From the NCBI RefSeq assembly GCF_030269605.1, contig NZ_BSTQ01000017.1:1-64000 (forward strand): 64,000 nt of DNA, in the 5' to 3' direction. Shown here one piece after another: positions 52,327 to 61,714 of this stretch; position 1 is the first letter of the stretch; the number at the start of each line of letters is the position of its first letter. A program made the translations under genes and the position numbers. Source of the stretch: Lentzea sp. NBRC 105346 (GTDB lineage: Bacteria; Actinomycetota; Actinomycetes; Mycobacteriales; Pseudonocardiaceae). The notes beneath the pieces were generated by a model that saw only the letters and a list, made by a program, of their open reading frames with translations, made no database searches and had not been told where the DNA came from.

Positions 52327-52748
52327 AGGCCGTCGTCGCTCGCGTGACGGAGGCCAGCGTCGTCGTGGAGGGTGAGGTCGTCGGCGCGATCGACGAGCCG
52401 GGCCTGCTGGTGCTGCTCGGCGTGCACCACGACGACGGCGAGGACCAGGCCGCCGTGATGGCCCGCAAGCTGCACGAACTGCGGATCCTGCGGGACGAGG
52501 AGTCCTGCGCCACGACCGGTGCGCCATTGCTCGTTGTGAGCCAATTCACACTCTACGGAGATGTCCGGAAAGGCCGCCGTCCTTCGTGGACGGCGGCCGC
52601 CCGCCCGGAGGTCGCGGAGCCGTTGGTGCAGCGCGTAGTCGACCTGTTGCGCACAAAGGGTGCGCGGGTGGAAACGGGACGTTTCGGAGCCATGATGGCG
52701 GTACGGAGCGTGAACGACGGTCCGTTCACGGTGTTGCTGGAAGTCTGA
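52323..52748 (+). CDS. dtd: D-aminoacyl-tRNA deacylase
   Basis: Enzyme of 141 aa that hydrolyses D-aminoacyl-tRNAs (and Gly-tRNA-Ala), protecting translation. VKAVVARVTEASVVVEGEVV start, the active-site strand LLVVSQFTLYGDVRKGRRPS, WTAAARPE, and the C-terminal Gly-cisPro motif NDGPFTVLLE are present. GTG start overlaps the preceding stop, so it is coupled to the methyltransferase. Full length for the family. Confidence 0.95.
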   Translation: MKAVVARVTEASVVVEGEVVGAIDEPGLLVLLGVHHDDGEDQAAVMARKLHELRILRDEESCATTGAPLLVVSQFTLYGDVRKGRRPSWTAAARPEVAEPLVQRVVDLLRTKGARVETGRFGAMMAVRSVNDGPFTVLLEV

Positions 52749-52820
52749 TCTCTCAGGCACTTCTCAGCTTTTGTCGCGCAACGGTTGTGACGGCGGCGAC
52801 GTCTTCAGATCGGGTGGACG

Positions 52821-52847
52821 GGAACGAATTCGAAATCGTGTCCGTTG
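52821..52847 (+). promoter_or_regulatory. ECF-sigma-type promoter upstream of sigB
   Basis: GGAAC (52821-52825), a 17-nt spacer, and CGTTG (52843-52847) fit the SigE/SigH-class promoter consensus. Mycobacterial sigB is known to be driven by such sigmas, so this is a probable stress promoter. Initiation would fall close to 52853-52855. Confidence 0.6.
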
Positions 52848-52852
52848 ACCCA

Positions 52853-52924
52853 ATGACAGCCAGCAAGCGATGGGATCCCGAGCGGGCCCGCCGCCACGGG
52901 GCGCAGCGCCGCGCCAGACGCTGA
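52853..52924 (+). CDS. Putative leaderless upstream mini-ORF of sigB
   Basis: A 23-codon frame whose ATG coincides with the start predicted from the ECF-type promoter, which would make it a leaderless ORF. The product is strongly basic (MTASKRWDPERARRH then GAQRRARR). It ends 31 bp before the sigB ATG. It might be a regulatory leader peptide, or chance in Arg-rich GC-rich DNA. No homologue recognised. Confidence 0.3.
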   Translation: MTASKRWDPERARRHGAQRRARR

Positions 52925-52955
52925 AGCCAAGCCCGCGACAGGGGGAGGGAGATCC

Positions 52956-53912
52956 ATGACCGTCCCGAGCACCTTGGAAGAGCAGGACCTCGACGCACAG
53001 GGTCCGGCCGCCGATCTGGTTCGAGTCTACCTGAACGGAATCGGCAAGACGGCCCTGCTCACCGCCGCGGAAGAGGTCGATCTCGCCAAGCGGATCGAAG
53101 CAGGCATCTTCGCGCAGCACATGATGGACACGGCCAAGCGCCTGTCCCCCACCCGCCGCGCCGAGCTCGGTGAGCTCGTCCGCGACGGCCGGGTCGCGAA
53201 GGACCACCTGCTGAAGGCGAATCTGCGGCTCGTCGTTTCCCTCGCGAAGAGGTACACGGGTCGTGGAATGCCACTGCTCGATCTGATCCAGGAGGGGAAC
53301 CTGGGCCTGATCCGCGCGGTGGAGAAGTTCGACTACACCAAGGGATTCAAGTTCTCGACTTACGCGACGTGGTGGATCCGTCAGGCCATCACCCGCGGAA
53401 TGGCGGACCAGGGCCGCACCATTCGCCTTCCCGTTCATCTGGTCGAGCAGGTGAACAAGCTCGCCCGCATCAAGCGCGACCTGCACCAGCAGCTCGGCCG
53501 TGAAGCGACGAACGAGGAACTGGCGAAGGAGTCCGGCATCCCGGTCGACAAGGTCGCCGACCTGCTCGACCACGCCCGCGACCCGGTATCGCTGGACATG
53601 CCGGTCGGCACGGAGGAGGACGCGCCCCTCGGTGACTTCATCGAGGACTCGGACGCCGCCGACGCCGAGAGCGCCGTCATCTCCGGTCTGCTGCAGGACG
53701 ACCTGCGGCGCGTGCTCGCCACGCTGGAGCCGCGCGAGCAGGCGGTGATTCGCCTCCGCTACGGCCTGGAGGACGGTCAGCCGCGCACGCTGGACCAGAT
53801 CGGGAAGCGTTTCGGCCTGTCACGCGAGCGCGTGCGGCAGATCGAACGCGAAGTGATGTCGAAGCTCCGACAGGGTGAGCGAGCCGCGAAGCTGCGTGCT
53901 TACGCGAGCTAG
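52956..53912 (+). CDS. sigB: Group 2 RNA polymerase sigma factor (SigB)
   Basis: Principal-like, non-essential stress sigma of 318 aa. It lacks the long N-terminal extension of SigA. Region 1.2 DLVRVYLNGIGKTALLTAAE; region 2 LLKANLRLVVSLAKRYTGRG and DLIQEGNLGLIRAVEKFDYT, YATWWIRQAITRGMADQGR; region 3 VNKLARIKRDLHQQLGRE; region 4 RTLDQIGKRFGLSRERVRQI. Region 2.4 and 4.2 match those of SigA closely, so the promoters will overlap. ATG at 52956 follows GGGGGAGGGAG. Upstream ECF-type promoter implies stress control. A hairpin ends it. Confidence 0.96.
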   Translation: MTVPSTLEEQDLDAQGPAADLVRVYLNGIGKTALLTAAEEVDLAKRIEAGIFAQHMMDTAKRLSPTRRAELGELVRDGRVAKDHLLKANLRLVVSLAKRYTGRGMPLLDLIQEGNLGLIRAVEKFDYTKGFKFSTYATWWIRQAITRGMADQGRTIRLPVHLVEQVNKLARIKRDLHQQLGREATNEELAKESGIPVDKVADLLDHARDPVSLDMPVGTEEDAPLGDFIEDSDAADAESAVISGLLQDDLRRVLATLEPREQAVIRLRYGLEDGQPRTLDQIGKRFGLSRERVRQIEREVMSKLRQGERAAKLRAYAS

Positions 53913-54025
53913 CTTTTCTCACCCGTTCGGCAGTGTTGACTTGTGACTCAACTCACGGCACGGTCGGGCGTTACACGGACCACGCGACGCCCGCCACCCC
54001 ATGTCGTGTCGGACGTCGCACTCGG

Positions 54026-54064
54026 AGGAAGGTCGGGGCAGCCGGGGGCTGCCCCGGCCTTCCT
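54026..54064 (+). terminator. sigB terminator hairpin
   Basis: AGGAAGGTCGGGGCAGCC (54026-54043) pairs with 54047-54064 with one mismatch and a 3-nt loop. It ends 17 bp before the next gene's start, whose ribosome site GGAGG lies directly after it. The upstream part 53913-54025 shows no gene. Confidence 0.8.
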
Positions 54065-54081
54065 GCTGTCTGGAGGACTTT

Positions 54082-54651
54082 GTGTCGTTCTGGGACACAC
54101 AAGCGGCGACGTTCGACCTCAAGCCCGACCACGGGCTGACCGACCCCGCCGTGCGGGCGGCCTGGGCCGATCTGCTGCTTCCTCTGATCCCGCCCGCCTC
54201 GTCGGTCGTCGACCTCGGGTGCGGGACGGGCAGCCTGTCGGAGCTGCTGGCCTCGGCGGGCCACACCGTGCGCGGGCTGGACCTGTCGCAGCGGATGGTC
54301 GCGCTGGCGGTCGCGAAAGCCGGGCATCTCGGCGTGAAGTTCCGCCAGGGCGATGCCGCCGAACCGCCGTATCCCCCGGCGTCCTTCGACGTGGTCGTCG
54401 CGCGGCACGTGTTGTGGGCGCTGCCGGACCCCGTCGCCGCTCTGGAACGGTGGGTGCGGCTGCTGCGTCCCGGCGGCCGTCTGGTGCTCGTCGAGGGCCG
54501 GTGGTCCACCGGGGCCGGGTTGACGGCGGCCGAGTGCGAGGCACTCGTGCTGGGGTGCCGGCGCGAGGCGGTCGTGCGGCGGCTGGACGACCCGGCGTTG
54601 TGGGGACGCGAGATCTCCGACGAGCGCTACCTGCTGGTCAGCCCGCGCTGA
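54082..54651 (+). CDS. Class I SAM-dependent methyltransferase (small-molecule type)
   Basis: Methyltransferase of 189 aa. SFWDTQAATFDLKPDHGL start, motif I VVDLGCGTGSLSELLA (about 41-56), acidic LDLSQRMV, motif IV FDVVVARHVLWALPDP, and motif V/VI LLRPGGRLVLVEGRW. This is the UbiE/methyltransf_11 layout with a short C-terminus, so a small-molecule substrate is likely but unknown. GTG at 54082 follows GGAGG at 5 nt. It directly follows the sigB terminator and is transcribed alone or by read-through. Confidence 0.87.
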   Translation: MSFWDTQAATFDLKPDHGLTDPAVRAAWADLLLPLIPPASSVVDLGCGTGSLSELLASAGHTVRGLDLSQRMVALAVAKAGHLGVKFRQGDAAEPPYPPASFDVVVARHVLWALPDPVAALERWVRLLRPGGRLVLVEGRWSTGAGLTAAECEALVLGCRREAVVRRLDDPALWGREISDERYLLVSPR

Positions 54652-54732
54652 CGCGAATCACATCCGGGCATACCGCGCACCAGTGCAGGACGGGTATACG
54701 GTTTCTGAACCCGAACGCACACCGATGGAGTT

Positions 54733-56397
<1,665 letters not shown>

Positions 56398-56399
56398 CC

Positions 56400-56447
56400 G
56401 GTCGTGAGTGGTTTCCGTCGCTATGGCGACGGAAACCACTCACGACC
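56400..56447 (+). repeat. Palindromic repeat (terminator-like), copy 2
   Basis: Perfect 22-bp arms (56400-56421 and 56426-56447) with a TATG loop, beginning right after the fumarase stop. Its outer arm GGTCGTGAGTGGTTTCCGT is identical to that at 19525. It stands at the end of two convergent genes (56398 and 56449) and should end both transcripts. Confidence 0.9.
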
Positions 56448-56448
56448 G

Positions 56449-56955
56449 TCAGCCGGATTCCTCGCGCGCTTCCAGTACGAGCTGGCGGTCACCGAGTGGC
56501 GCGTCCAGGTGCACGGTCAACGGCACCTGCTTCAGCTCCTGCGTACACACGGTCCCGGACGGCTGCCGCGTGATCGTCACCAGTGTGACCTGGACGACCT
56601 CGGCGGACTGGCCGGTCACCTCGGCCTTGGCCTCCTTGCAGCCACCGGCCACGCCCCACACCTGGACGTCGCGCCCGTCGTTGAACACGAACGCGTCCCG
56701 CCGATAGGTGTCGGACAGCGAGCCGGCGTCGACCTTCTCGCGCGGCACTTCCTTGACGCCCGGAGGCACGACGACCGCGGTGTCGGAGATCGTCACCGGC
56801 GGCGTCGGAGCGGGCGGCTTGACCGTGGACGAGCCCACGCCACCGGTGCCGGGCGACGACGTGGGAGACACGCCGGAGGACCCCGATGGCGACCCGCCCG
56901 AGCTACAGCCCGCGAGCAGCACCGACGCCAGTGCGAGCACACCCAACAGTCTCAT
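56449..56955 (-). CDS. Lipoprotein, paralogue of the next gene
   Basis: Exported lipoprotein of 168 aa. The signal peptide ends in the lipobox LLAGC (MRLLGVLALASVLLAGCSS), followed by a Ser/Gly/Pro linker and a domain with REKVDAGSLSDTYRRDAFVF, VQVWGVAGGCKEAKAEVTGQ and VPLTVHLDAPLGDRQLVLE. It shares layout and C-terminal pattern (CTxEL/MDI ... PLTVxLDxPLGDRxLVL) with its upstream neighbour. Two Cys (GGC, TVC) may form a disulfide. ATG at 56955 suits AAGG upstream; ATG at 56964 possible. Function unknown. Confidence 0.83.
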   Translation of the reverse strand: MRLLGVLALASVLLAGCSSGGSPSGSSGVSPTSSPGTGGVGSSTVKPPAPTPPVTISDTAVVVPPGVKEVPREKVDAGSLSDTYRRDAFVFNDGRDVQVWGVAGGCKEAKAEVTGQSAEVVQVTLVTITRQPSGTVCTQELKQVPLTVHLDAPLGDRQLVLEAREESG

Positions 56956-57023
56956 GCGCACCATCCTTGCAGGTGATGCCCGGCCGACGGGGCAGTGTCG
57001 GCCGGGCATCCGGGAGGGAGGTC

Positions 57024-57500
57024 CTACTTCTGTTCCTGGCGAGAAGACAGCACGACCGTCCGGTCACCCAGCGGCTGGTCCAGCGCCACCGTCAGCGGGG
57101 GAAATCGGATGTCCATGGTGCACATCTTCTTCTCCAGCGGAAGGGTCTCCAGCAACTCGATCTTCACCGAGGAAGCGTCCTGGGCCAGAACGGAGGCGCT
57201 GACCTTGCCGCAGCCGCCTTCCTGACCGATCACGCCGACCGTCTTGCCGTCGCCCTGCGTCCACACCGTCTTGGGGTACTCCGGTGCCAGCGCGGAGGCG
57301 TCGACCTTCGACAGCGACACCGGTTTGCCGTCCGGCGGAATCTCACCGGGGGCGATACCAGGAGGCTCGGCAGGCGTGGACGTGCCGAGCGTGGGAGTGC
57401 TCCCACCCGCGGACGAACCCGATCCGAGCTGCGCACTGCCGCAGGCGGTCATCACCAGCAGCAGGACGCCAGTGCCAACTACGGTTCCCATGCGTCTCAT
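57024..57500 (-). CDS. Lipoprotein, paralogue of the previous gene
   Basis: Exported lipoprotein of about 158 aa. Lipobox VMTAC in GTVVGTGVLLLVMTACGSA, Ser/Gly/Thr/Pro linker, then SKVDASALAPEYPKTVWTQG, KTVGVIGQEGGCGKVSASV and FPPLTVALDQPLGDRTVVLS. Domain and C-terminus align with the downstream lipoprotein, indicating tandem duplication. ATG at 57500 or 57491 fits the signal peptide; no ribosome site decides. The two genes lie 68 bp apart and are probably one operon. The 57501-57552 gap shows no feature. Confidence 0.8.
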   Translation of the reverse strand: MRRMGTVVGTGVLLLVMTACGSAQLGSGSSAGGSTPTLGTSTPAEPPGIAPGEIPPDGKPVSLSKVDASALAPEYPKTVWTQGDGKTVGVIGQEGGCGKVSASVLAQDASSVKIELLETLPLEKKMCTMDIRFPPLTVALDQPLGDRTVVLSSRQEQK

Positions 57501-57552
57501 GTTCAGAGGACGGAACCGCGCTCGGATCGGGTTGCAAAACCGCAATCAACAG

Positions 57553-58677
57553 TTACCGGGGAAGACCGGCCACCGCCTCACGCAGCGCGTCCAGCCGCGC
57601 CGGCGATGCCAGCCCCGCGTGGTACAGGTGGAACTCCCGCACACCGGCGTCCACGTACGCGAGCCACTCCTTCAACAAGGCGGACCCGTCCGCCGGTTTG
57701 GGCGGCAGACCCAGCACATAGGCGGCCAGCGGAATGTCCGTCACCGCCTGCAACGCCTGGATCCCCGGCACCGCGACATCGGGCCCCGGCCAGCACATCG
57801 TCGTCAGCACGTCGACATCGGCGTCGACACCGCCCGCCACGGAAGCGAACGGGCCGGTGCCCCACGGGTCCGCCGTGACGTGCATGCCAACACGAATGGA
57901 AGGCGCCACCGACCGGATGAGCGAAACCAGCGTCTGCCGCAACGAACGCACCACGGACGTACGCACCGACTGAACAGGCTCGGCGAGGTCGCCCAACGCT
58001 TCCTCGACGCTGGGCGAACCCCCCTCGACGCCCGCCCGGACCGCCTGCCGCAGAGCATCCGGGTCGGGGTACAACTCGACACACGCGGCGCAGAAGCACA
58101 GCGACAGCAGCTTCTGCTGCACCGCGGACCAGTCGGCGCCCTCGGTCTTCTCGTGGTGGCCGCCGTGCACGAAACCCAAGGGGCCACAGGCTTCCAGGAT
58201 GATCCCATCGGGCTCACCGAGCTCCAGCACCTCGGACACCACGTTGCGCGTGTACTCGACCACGTCGGAATTGGCCGTGCACAACGCGTACGGGTAGCGG
58301 TCGCCGAAGGCGTTCACCACGGTCACGTCCGGATGCAGGTCGCCGAGCCGGCTGTTGTGCGTCAGCACCGTCCACGCGTACACCGGCAGACCCGCACCAC
58401 GCACGGCATCCCGGGCGATGGCGAACGAGTTCGAGTCCACCCAGGACGGTTCCGCGGGAACCAGCCGGCCGAACTTCGACTCGCGCACGGGCAGGTAGAA
58501 CGCCGCGTGCCGCGCGTCGATCAGCCGGTGCTGGGGGTGAAGCGGCGTCGCGGCGCGGACCGTGTGGTACGACGACGCCAGGGCGATCGCGTCGACACCG
58601 AGCGAGGCGTACCGCTCGGCCGCGTCGGGATCACCGATGAGATCCCACGGGTAGGCGTGGGCAACCGTCGTCACCAC
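57553..58677 (-). CDS. Unrecognised protein of the glucarate operon, probably a TIM-barrel
   Basis: Protein of 374 aa, last gene of the operon, starting with GTG inside the end of gudD (overlap 7 bp). Regular alternation of strands and helices (DAIALASS, VYAWTVLTH, DGIILEACG, IRVGMHVTADPWGTG, DVDVLTTMCWPG, EFHLYHAGL) suggests a beta/alpha barrel. Notable clusters are GFVHGGHHEK (residues 168-177) and CFCAACVEL (194-202), possible metal ligands. There is no signal peptide. It is not a known glucarate-pathway enzyme. It resembles glycosidase-like barrels, but that is tentative. Operon position implies sugar-acid or glucuronide metabolism. Confidence 0.7.
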   Translation of the reverse strand: MVTTVAHAYPWDLIGDPDAAERYASLGVDAIALASSYHTVRAATPLHPQHRLIDARHAAFYLPVRESKFGRLVPAEPSWVDSNSFAIARDAVRGAGLPVYAWTVLTHNSRLGDLHPDVTVVNAFGDRYPYALCTANSDVVEYTRNVVSEVLELGEPDGIILEACGPLGFVHGGHHEKTEGADWSAVQQKLLSLCFCAACVELYPDPDALRQAVRAGVEGGSPSVEEALGDLAEPVQSVRTSVVRSLRQTLVSLIRSVAPSIRVGMHVTADPWGTGPFASVAGGVDADVDVLTTMCWPGPDVAVPGIQALQAVTDIPLAAYVLGLPPKPADGSALLKEWLAYVDAGVREFHLYHAGLASPARLDALREAVAGLPR

Positions 58678-59930
58678 CGGGGACGCTTCCTCTCGTAGCT
58701 CGGGTCGAACTTCTGCATGTAGCCGGTGTCGTCACGAGAGGTGATTCCGCACTTCTCGTAGTTCTCCGCCAGGCGCGCCAACGCGTCCCGGTCGAGCGAG
58801 ACACCGAGACCGGGGCCCGTCGGCACCCGCAGTGCGCCATCCACAAAGGACAGAACGCCAGGCTCGACCACCTCGTCCGCCGCATTCCACGGGTAATGCG
58901 TGTCGCATGCGTAGCTGAGGTTCGGAGTTGCGGACGCCAGGTGCGTCATAGCCGCCAGCGAGATGCCCAGGTGCGAGTTGGAGTGCATGGACAGCCCGAT
59001 GCCGAACGCCGAGCAGATCGCGCCCAGTTGCCGCGACCGCTGCAGCCCGCCCCAGTAGTGGTGGTCGGACAGGATCACCTGCACCGCGTTCACCTCGACC
59101 GACGGCTTGAGGTGCTCGAACGCCACCACACACATGTTGGTGGCCAACGGCATCGGTGCCGAAGCGGCGACCTCGGCCATCCCCGAGATGTCCGGCGTGG
59201 GGTCCTCGAGGTACTCCAGGACACCGTCCAGCTCGGCCGCGACCTTCAACGACGTGGCGGGCGACCACGCCGCGTTGGGGTCGAGCCGCAACGGGTGCGT
59301 GGGGAACGCCTCGCGCAGCGCGCGGATCGCCTCGATCTCCTGCTCCGGCGGGAAGACACCACCCTTGAGCTTGATCGACCCGAAGCCGTACTCGGAGATC
59401 ATCTTCTGGGCCTGCGCGACGATGCCCGCGGGGTCGATCGCCTCGCCCCACTCGTCGGGCTCCGCGCCCGGATGCCCGTCCCACTTGTAGAACAGGTAGG
59501 CGGAGTACGGCACCGACGACCGGATCGCACCGCCCAGCAGGTCGGACACCGGACGCCCCAGGGCCTGGCCCTGGATGTCCAGGCACGCCACCTCGAACGG
59601 CGAGTACACGCGGTCCACGGTGCCCGCGACGCTCAGCTGGCCGGTCAGGCCGTGCTTGTCGGACCCGGACTTGCCGCCCAGCGCGACCGCGACCCGTGAG
59701 TGCATCTCGTTCAACGCGAACACATCCAGGCCCACCAGCGAGGGCGCGACCTTGCGCAGCCGCTCCAGGTGCCCGAGATCGCCGTAGGTCTCACCGAGCC
59801 CGGAGAACTCGGAGTCCGTGCGAACCTCGACGATCGTGCGCAGCGCCCACGGCTCGTGCACGCCCGCGGAGTTCAGTAGGGGCGGGTCCCGAAAGGCGAT
59901 CGGCGTGAGGACAATCTCGGTGATCTTCAT
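58671..59930 (-). CDS. gudD: D-glucarate dehydratase-type enolase-superfamily enzyme
   Basis: Dehydratase of 419 aa that removes water from D-glucarate (or a related aldarate) to give 5-keto-4-deoxyglucarate. Enolase-superfamily residues are in place: SIKLKGG with Lys187/Lys189, RLDPNAAW with Asp217, LEDPTPD with Glu242, ATNMC with Asn265, LSDHHYWGG with Asp289, and SMHSNSHLGIS with His316. Asn as third metal ligand is typical of glucarate dehydratases. ATG at 59930 overlaps the kdgD stop (ATGA). The next step is done by the neighbouring dehydratase. Confidence 0.9.
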   Translation of the reverse strand: MKITEIVLTPIAFRDPPLLNSAGVHEPWALRTIVEVRTDSEFSGLGETYGDLGHLERLRKVAPSLVGLDVFALNEMHSRVAVALGGKSGSDKHGLTGQLSVAGTVDRVYSPFEVACLDIQGQALGRPVSDLLGGAIRSSVPYSAYLFYKWDGHPGAEPDEWGEAIDPAGIVAQAQKMISEYGFGSIKLKGGVFPPEQEIEAIRALREAFPTHPLRLDPNAAWSPATSLKVAAELDGVLEYLEDPTPDISGMAEVAASAPMPLATNMCVVAFEHLKPSVEVNAVQVILSDHHYWGGLQRSRQLGAICSAFGIGLSMHSNSHLGISLAAMTHLASATPNLSYACDTHYPWNAADEVVEPGVLSFVDGALRVPTGPGLGVSLDRDALARLAENYEKCGITSRDDTGYMQKFDPSYERKRPRW

Positions 59931-60838
59931 GCCAGCAGCTTCCTACCGGCGGCGATGATCGTGTCGAGCTGTTCGAGGTGTTCCGGCGTCGGGTCCAGCA
60001 GCGGCGGCCGGACGCCACCGACGTCGAGGCCGGACGCACGAACCGCGGCCTTCACGAGCGACACCGCGTAGCCGGGCACCTGGTCGCGCAGCTCGACCAG
60101 CGGCTTGAAGAACTCGGTCAGGAACCGTTGCGTCAGCACCGTGTCACCCGAGGTCACCGCGTTGTAGAACGCGAGCGAGATGTCCGGCGCGAAGCAGAAC
60201 ACCGCGGACGAGTACAGGTCGACGCCGATCCCCCGGTACGCGGGCACGGTCAGCTCCGCGGTCGGCAGGCCGTTGAAGAACTGGAACGGCTTGTTCACCT
60301 GGGACCGCACCGAGAGCACGACGCGCTGCAGCTGGTCGAGGTCGCCGAGCCCGTCCTTGAAGCCGATCACGGTCGGCAGCGACGCCACCTCGACCGCGGT
60401 CTCCGGCGTGAACACGGCGTTGTTGCGCTGGTACACGATGATCGGCAGCTCGGTCGCCGACGCCACCTCGGTCACGTACCGGACGAGCCCGCGCGGCGGG
60501 TTCGTCACCAGGTATGGCGGCAGCAGCAGCAAGCCGTCCGCACCGGCACGGGCAGCGGCCAGCGCGAACTTCTTGGCGGCACCAACGGGTCCACCGGCAC
60601 CGGCGAACACCGGCACGCGGCCCGCGGTGGCCTCGACGGCGACGGCGACGGCACGCTCGAACTCGTCGATCTCGAGAGCGTGGAACTCCCCTGTGCCACA
60701 GGCGACGAAGACCGCGCCCGGACCGGCCGAGACGCCGTGCTTGATGTGCTCAGCGAGCACGGACTCGGCGACCGCCCCCTCGGGGTCGAACGGGGTCACC
60801 GGGAAGAACAGCACACCATCGAGTTGCATACCAGACAC
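59927..60838 (-). CDS. kdgD: 5-dehydro-4-deoxyglucarate dehydratase
   Basis: DHDPS-family class I lyase of 303 aa that decarboxylates and dehydrates 5-keto-4-deoxyglucarate to 2,5-dioxopentanoate. Schiff-base Lys161 in VIGFKDGLGD, Tyr136 in IIVYQRNNAVF, and the FFPVTPF and FVACGTGEFHALE loops are as in KdgD. GTG at 60838 directly follows the permease stop; ATG at 60829 is possible. With gudD it gives a two-step path from glucarate to an alpha-ketoglutarate semialdehyde; the last dehydrogenase is not in the window. Confidence 0.92.
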   Translation of the reverse strand: MSGMQLDGVLFFPVTPFDPEGAVAESVLAEHIKHGVSAGPGAVFVACGTGEFHALEIDEFERAVAVAVEATAGRVPVFAGAGGPVGAAKKFALAAARAGADGLLLLPPYLVTNPPRGLVRYVTEVASATELPIIVYQRNNAVFTPETAVEVASLPTVIGFKDGLGDLDQLQRVVLSVRSQVNKPFQFFNGLPTAELTVPAYRGIGVDLYSSAVFCFAPDISLAFYNAVTSGDTVLTQRFLTEFFKPLVELRDQVPGYAVSLVKAAVRASGLDVGGVRPPLLDPTPEHLEQLDTIIAAGRKLLA

Positions 60839-61714
60839 TCATCCCTTGATCGCTCCGGTGGTGATCCCACGCAGGAAGGACTTCTGCAGCGACAGGTACA
60901 CAAGCAAGCTTGGCACCAGCGCGAGCAACGCACCGGCCAGCACGATGCCCGGACCGACCTGATCGTCGGACCGGAGCGACAGAAGTGCGACCGTGAGCGT
61001 GTAATCGGAGGGGTCAGCGGCGACGATCAGGGGGAGCAGGTACTGCTCCCAAATCATGTTGAAGCCGAACACGGCGATGACGCCGAGTGCCGGCCGGCAG
61101 AGGGGGAGGATGATCTGCAGGAACACCCGCATCTCCCCGGCACCGTCCACTTTGGCCGCTTCCTCGAGCTCGAGTGGGATCTCCTTCATGAACTCGGTCA
61201 TGACGAAGATGGAGAAACCCCACGCGCCCAACGGAAGGATCACGCCCAGCAGGGTGCCCTTCAGGCTCACGTGCACCAGCGGTAGGTCTCCGATCACCAG
61301 CGACAGCGGGATCGCGATGACCTCCTCCGGCAGCATCATCGTGGTCAGGATCGCGAGCAGCACGATCGCCTGACCACGGAACTTCTTGCGCGCCAGCGCG
61401 TACGCGGCGAACACGCTCACCGCGATCTGCAGCAGCAACGCCCCGCCCGCGATGACGAGCGAGTTCGTCAGGTAGTGCCAGATCTTGTTCTGGCCCGCCA
61501 CCACGAAGTTGATCAGTGATGGGGAGTTCGGGAGGACCGACAGTTTGGTCGGGTCGTGGTTGTTGTCGAACGCGCCGGAGAAGATCACCAGCAGCGGTCC
61601 GGTGAAGAAGATCAGCGCACCGGCGCACAACAGGATCCGGATACCACGGGAAAGCCAGGCGTCCCGGGAGGTGTTCCAGCCCAGCGCCGTGTCACAACGG
61701 CCCGCGACGCTCAT
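60839..61714 (-). CDS. Carbohydrate ABC transporter permease (MalG type)
   Basis: Inner-membrane permease of 291 aa with six transmembrane segments. FTGPLLVIFSGAFDNNHDP, YLTNSLVIAGGALLLQIAVS and the coupling loop LELEEAAKVDGAGEMRVFLQ (EAA motif) followed by IILPLCRPAL are typical of MalG-like subunits. ATG at 61714 overlaps the MalF stop (ATGA). Works with the adjacent MalF-type subunit and binding protein; no ATPase is encoded here, so a shared MsiK-type ATPase elsewhere is likely. Confidence 0.93.
   Translation of the reverse strand: MSVAGRCDTALGWNTSRDAWLSRGIRILLCAGALIFFTGPLLVIFSGAFDNNHDPTKLSVLPNSPSLINFVVAGQNKIWHYLTNSLVIAGGALLLQIAVSVFAAYALARKKFRGQAIVLLAILTTMMLPEEVIAIPLSLVIGDLPLVHVSLKGTLLGVILPLGAWGFSIFVMTEFMKEIPLELEEAAKVDGAGEMRVFLQIILPLCRPALGVIAVFGFNMIWEQYLLPLIVAADPSDYTLTVALLSLRSDDQVGPGIVLAGALLALVPSLLVYLSLQKSFLRGITTGAIKG

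Noticed and set aside
50851..52527. Upstream in-frame extension of the nSTAND gene on the minus strand
   Set aside because: It lies fully antisense to the methyltransferase and dtd, is Arg/Pro/Val-rich filler, and the true GTG with membrane helices follows at 50850.
57230..58698. Long plus-strand frame opposite the lipoprotein and the unknown barrel gene
   Set aside because: Antisense shadow; Arg/His-rich without domains, and the minus-strand gene is supported by operon overlap.
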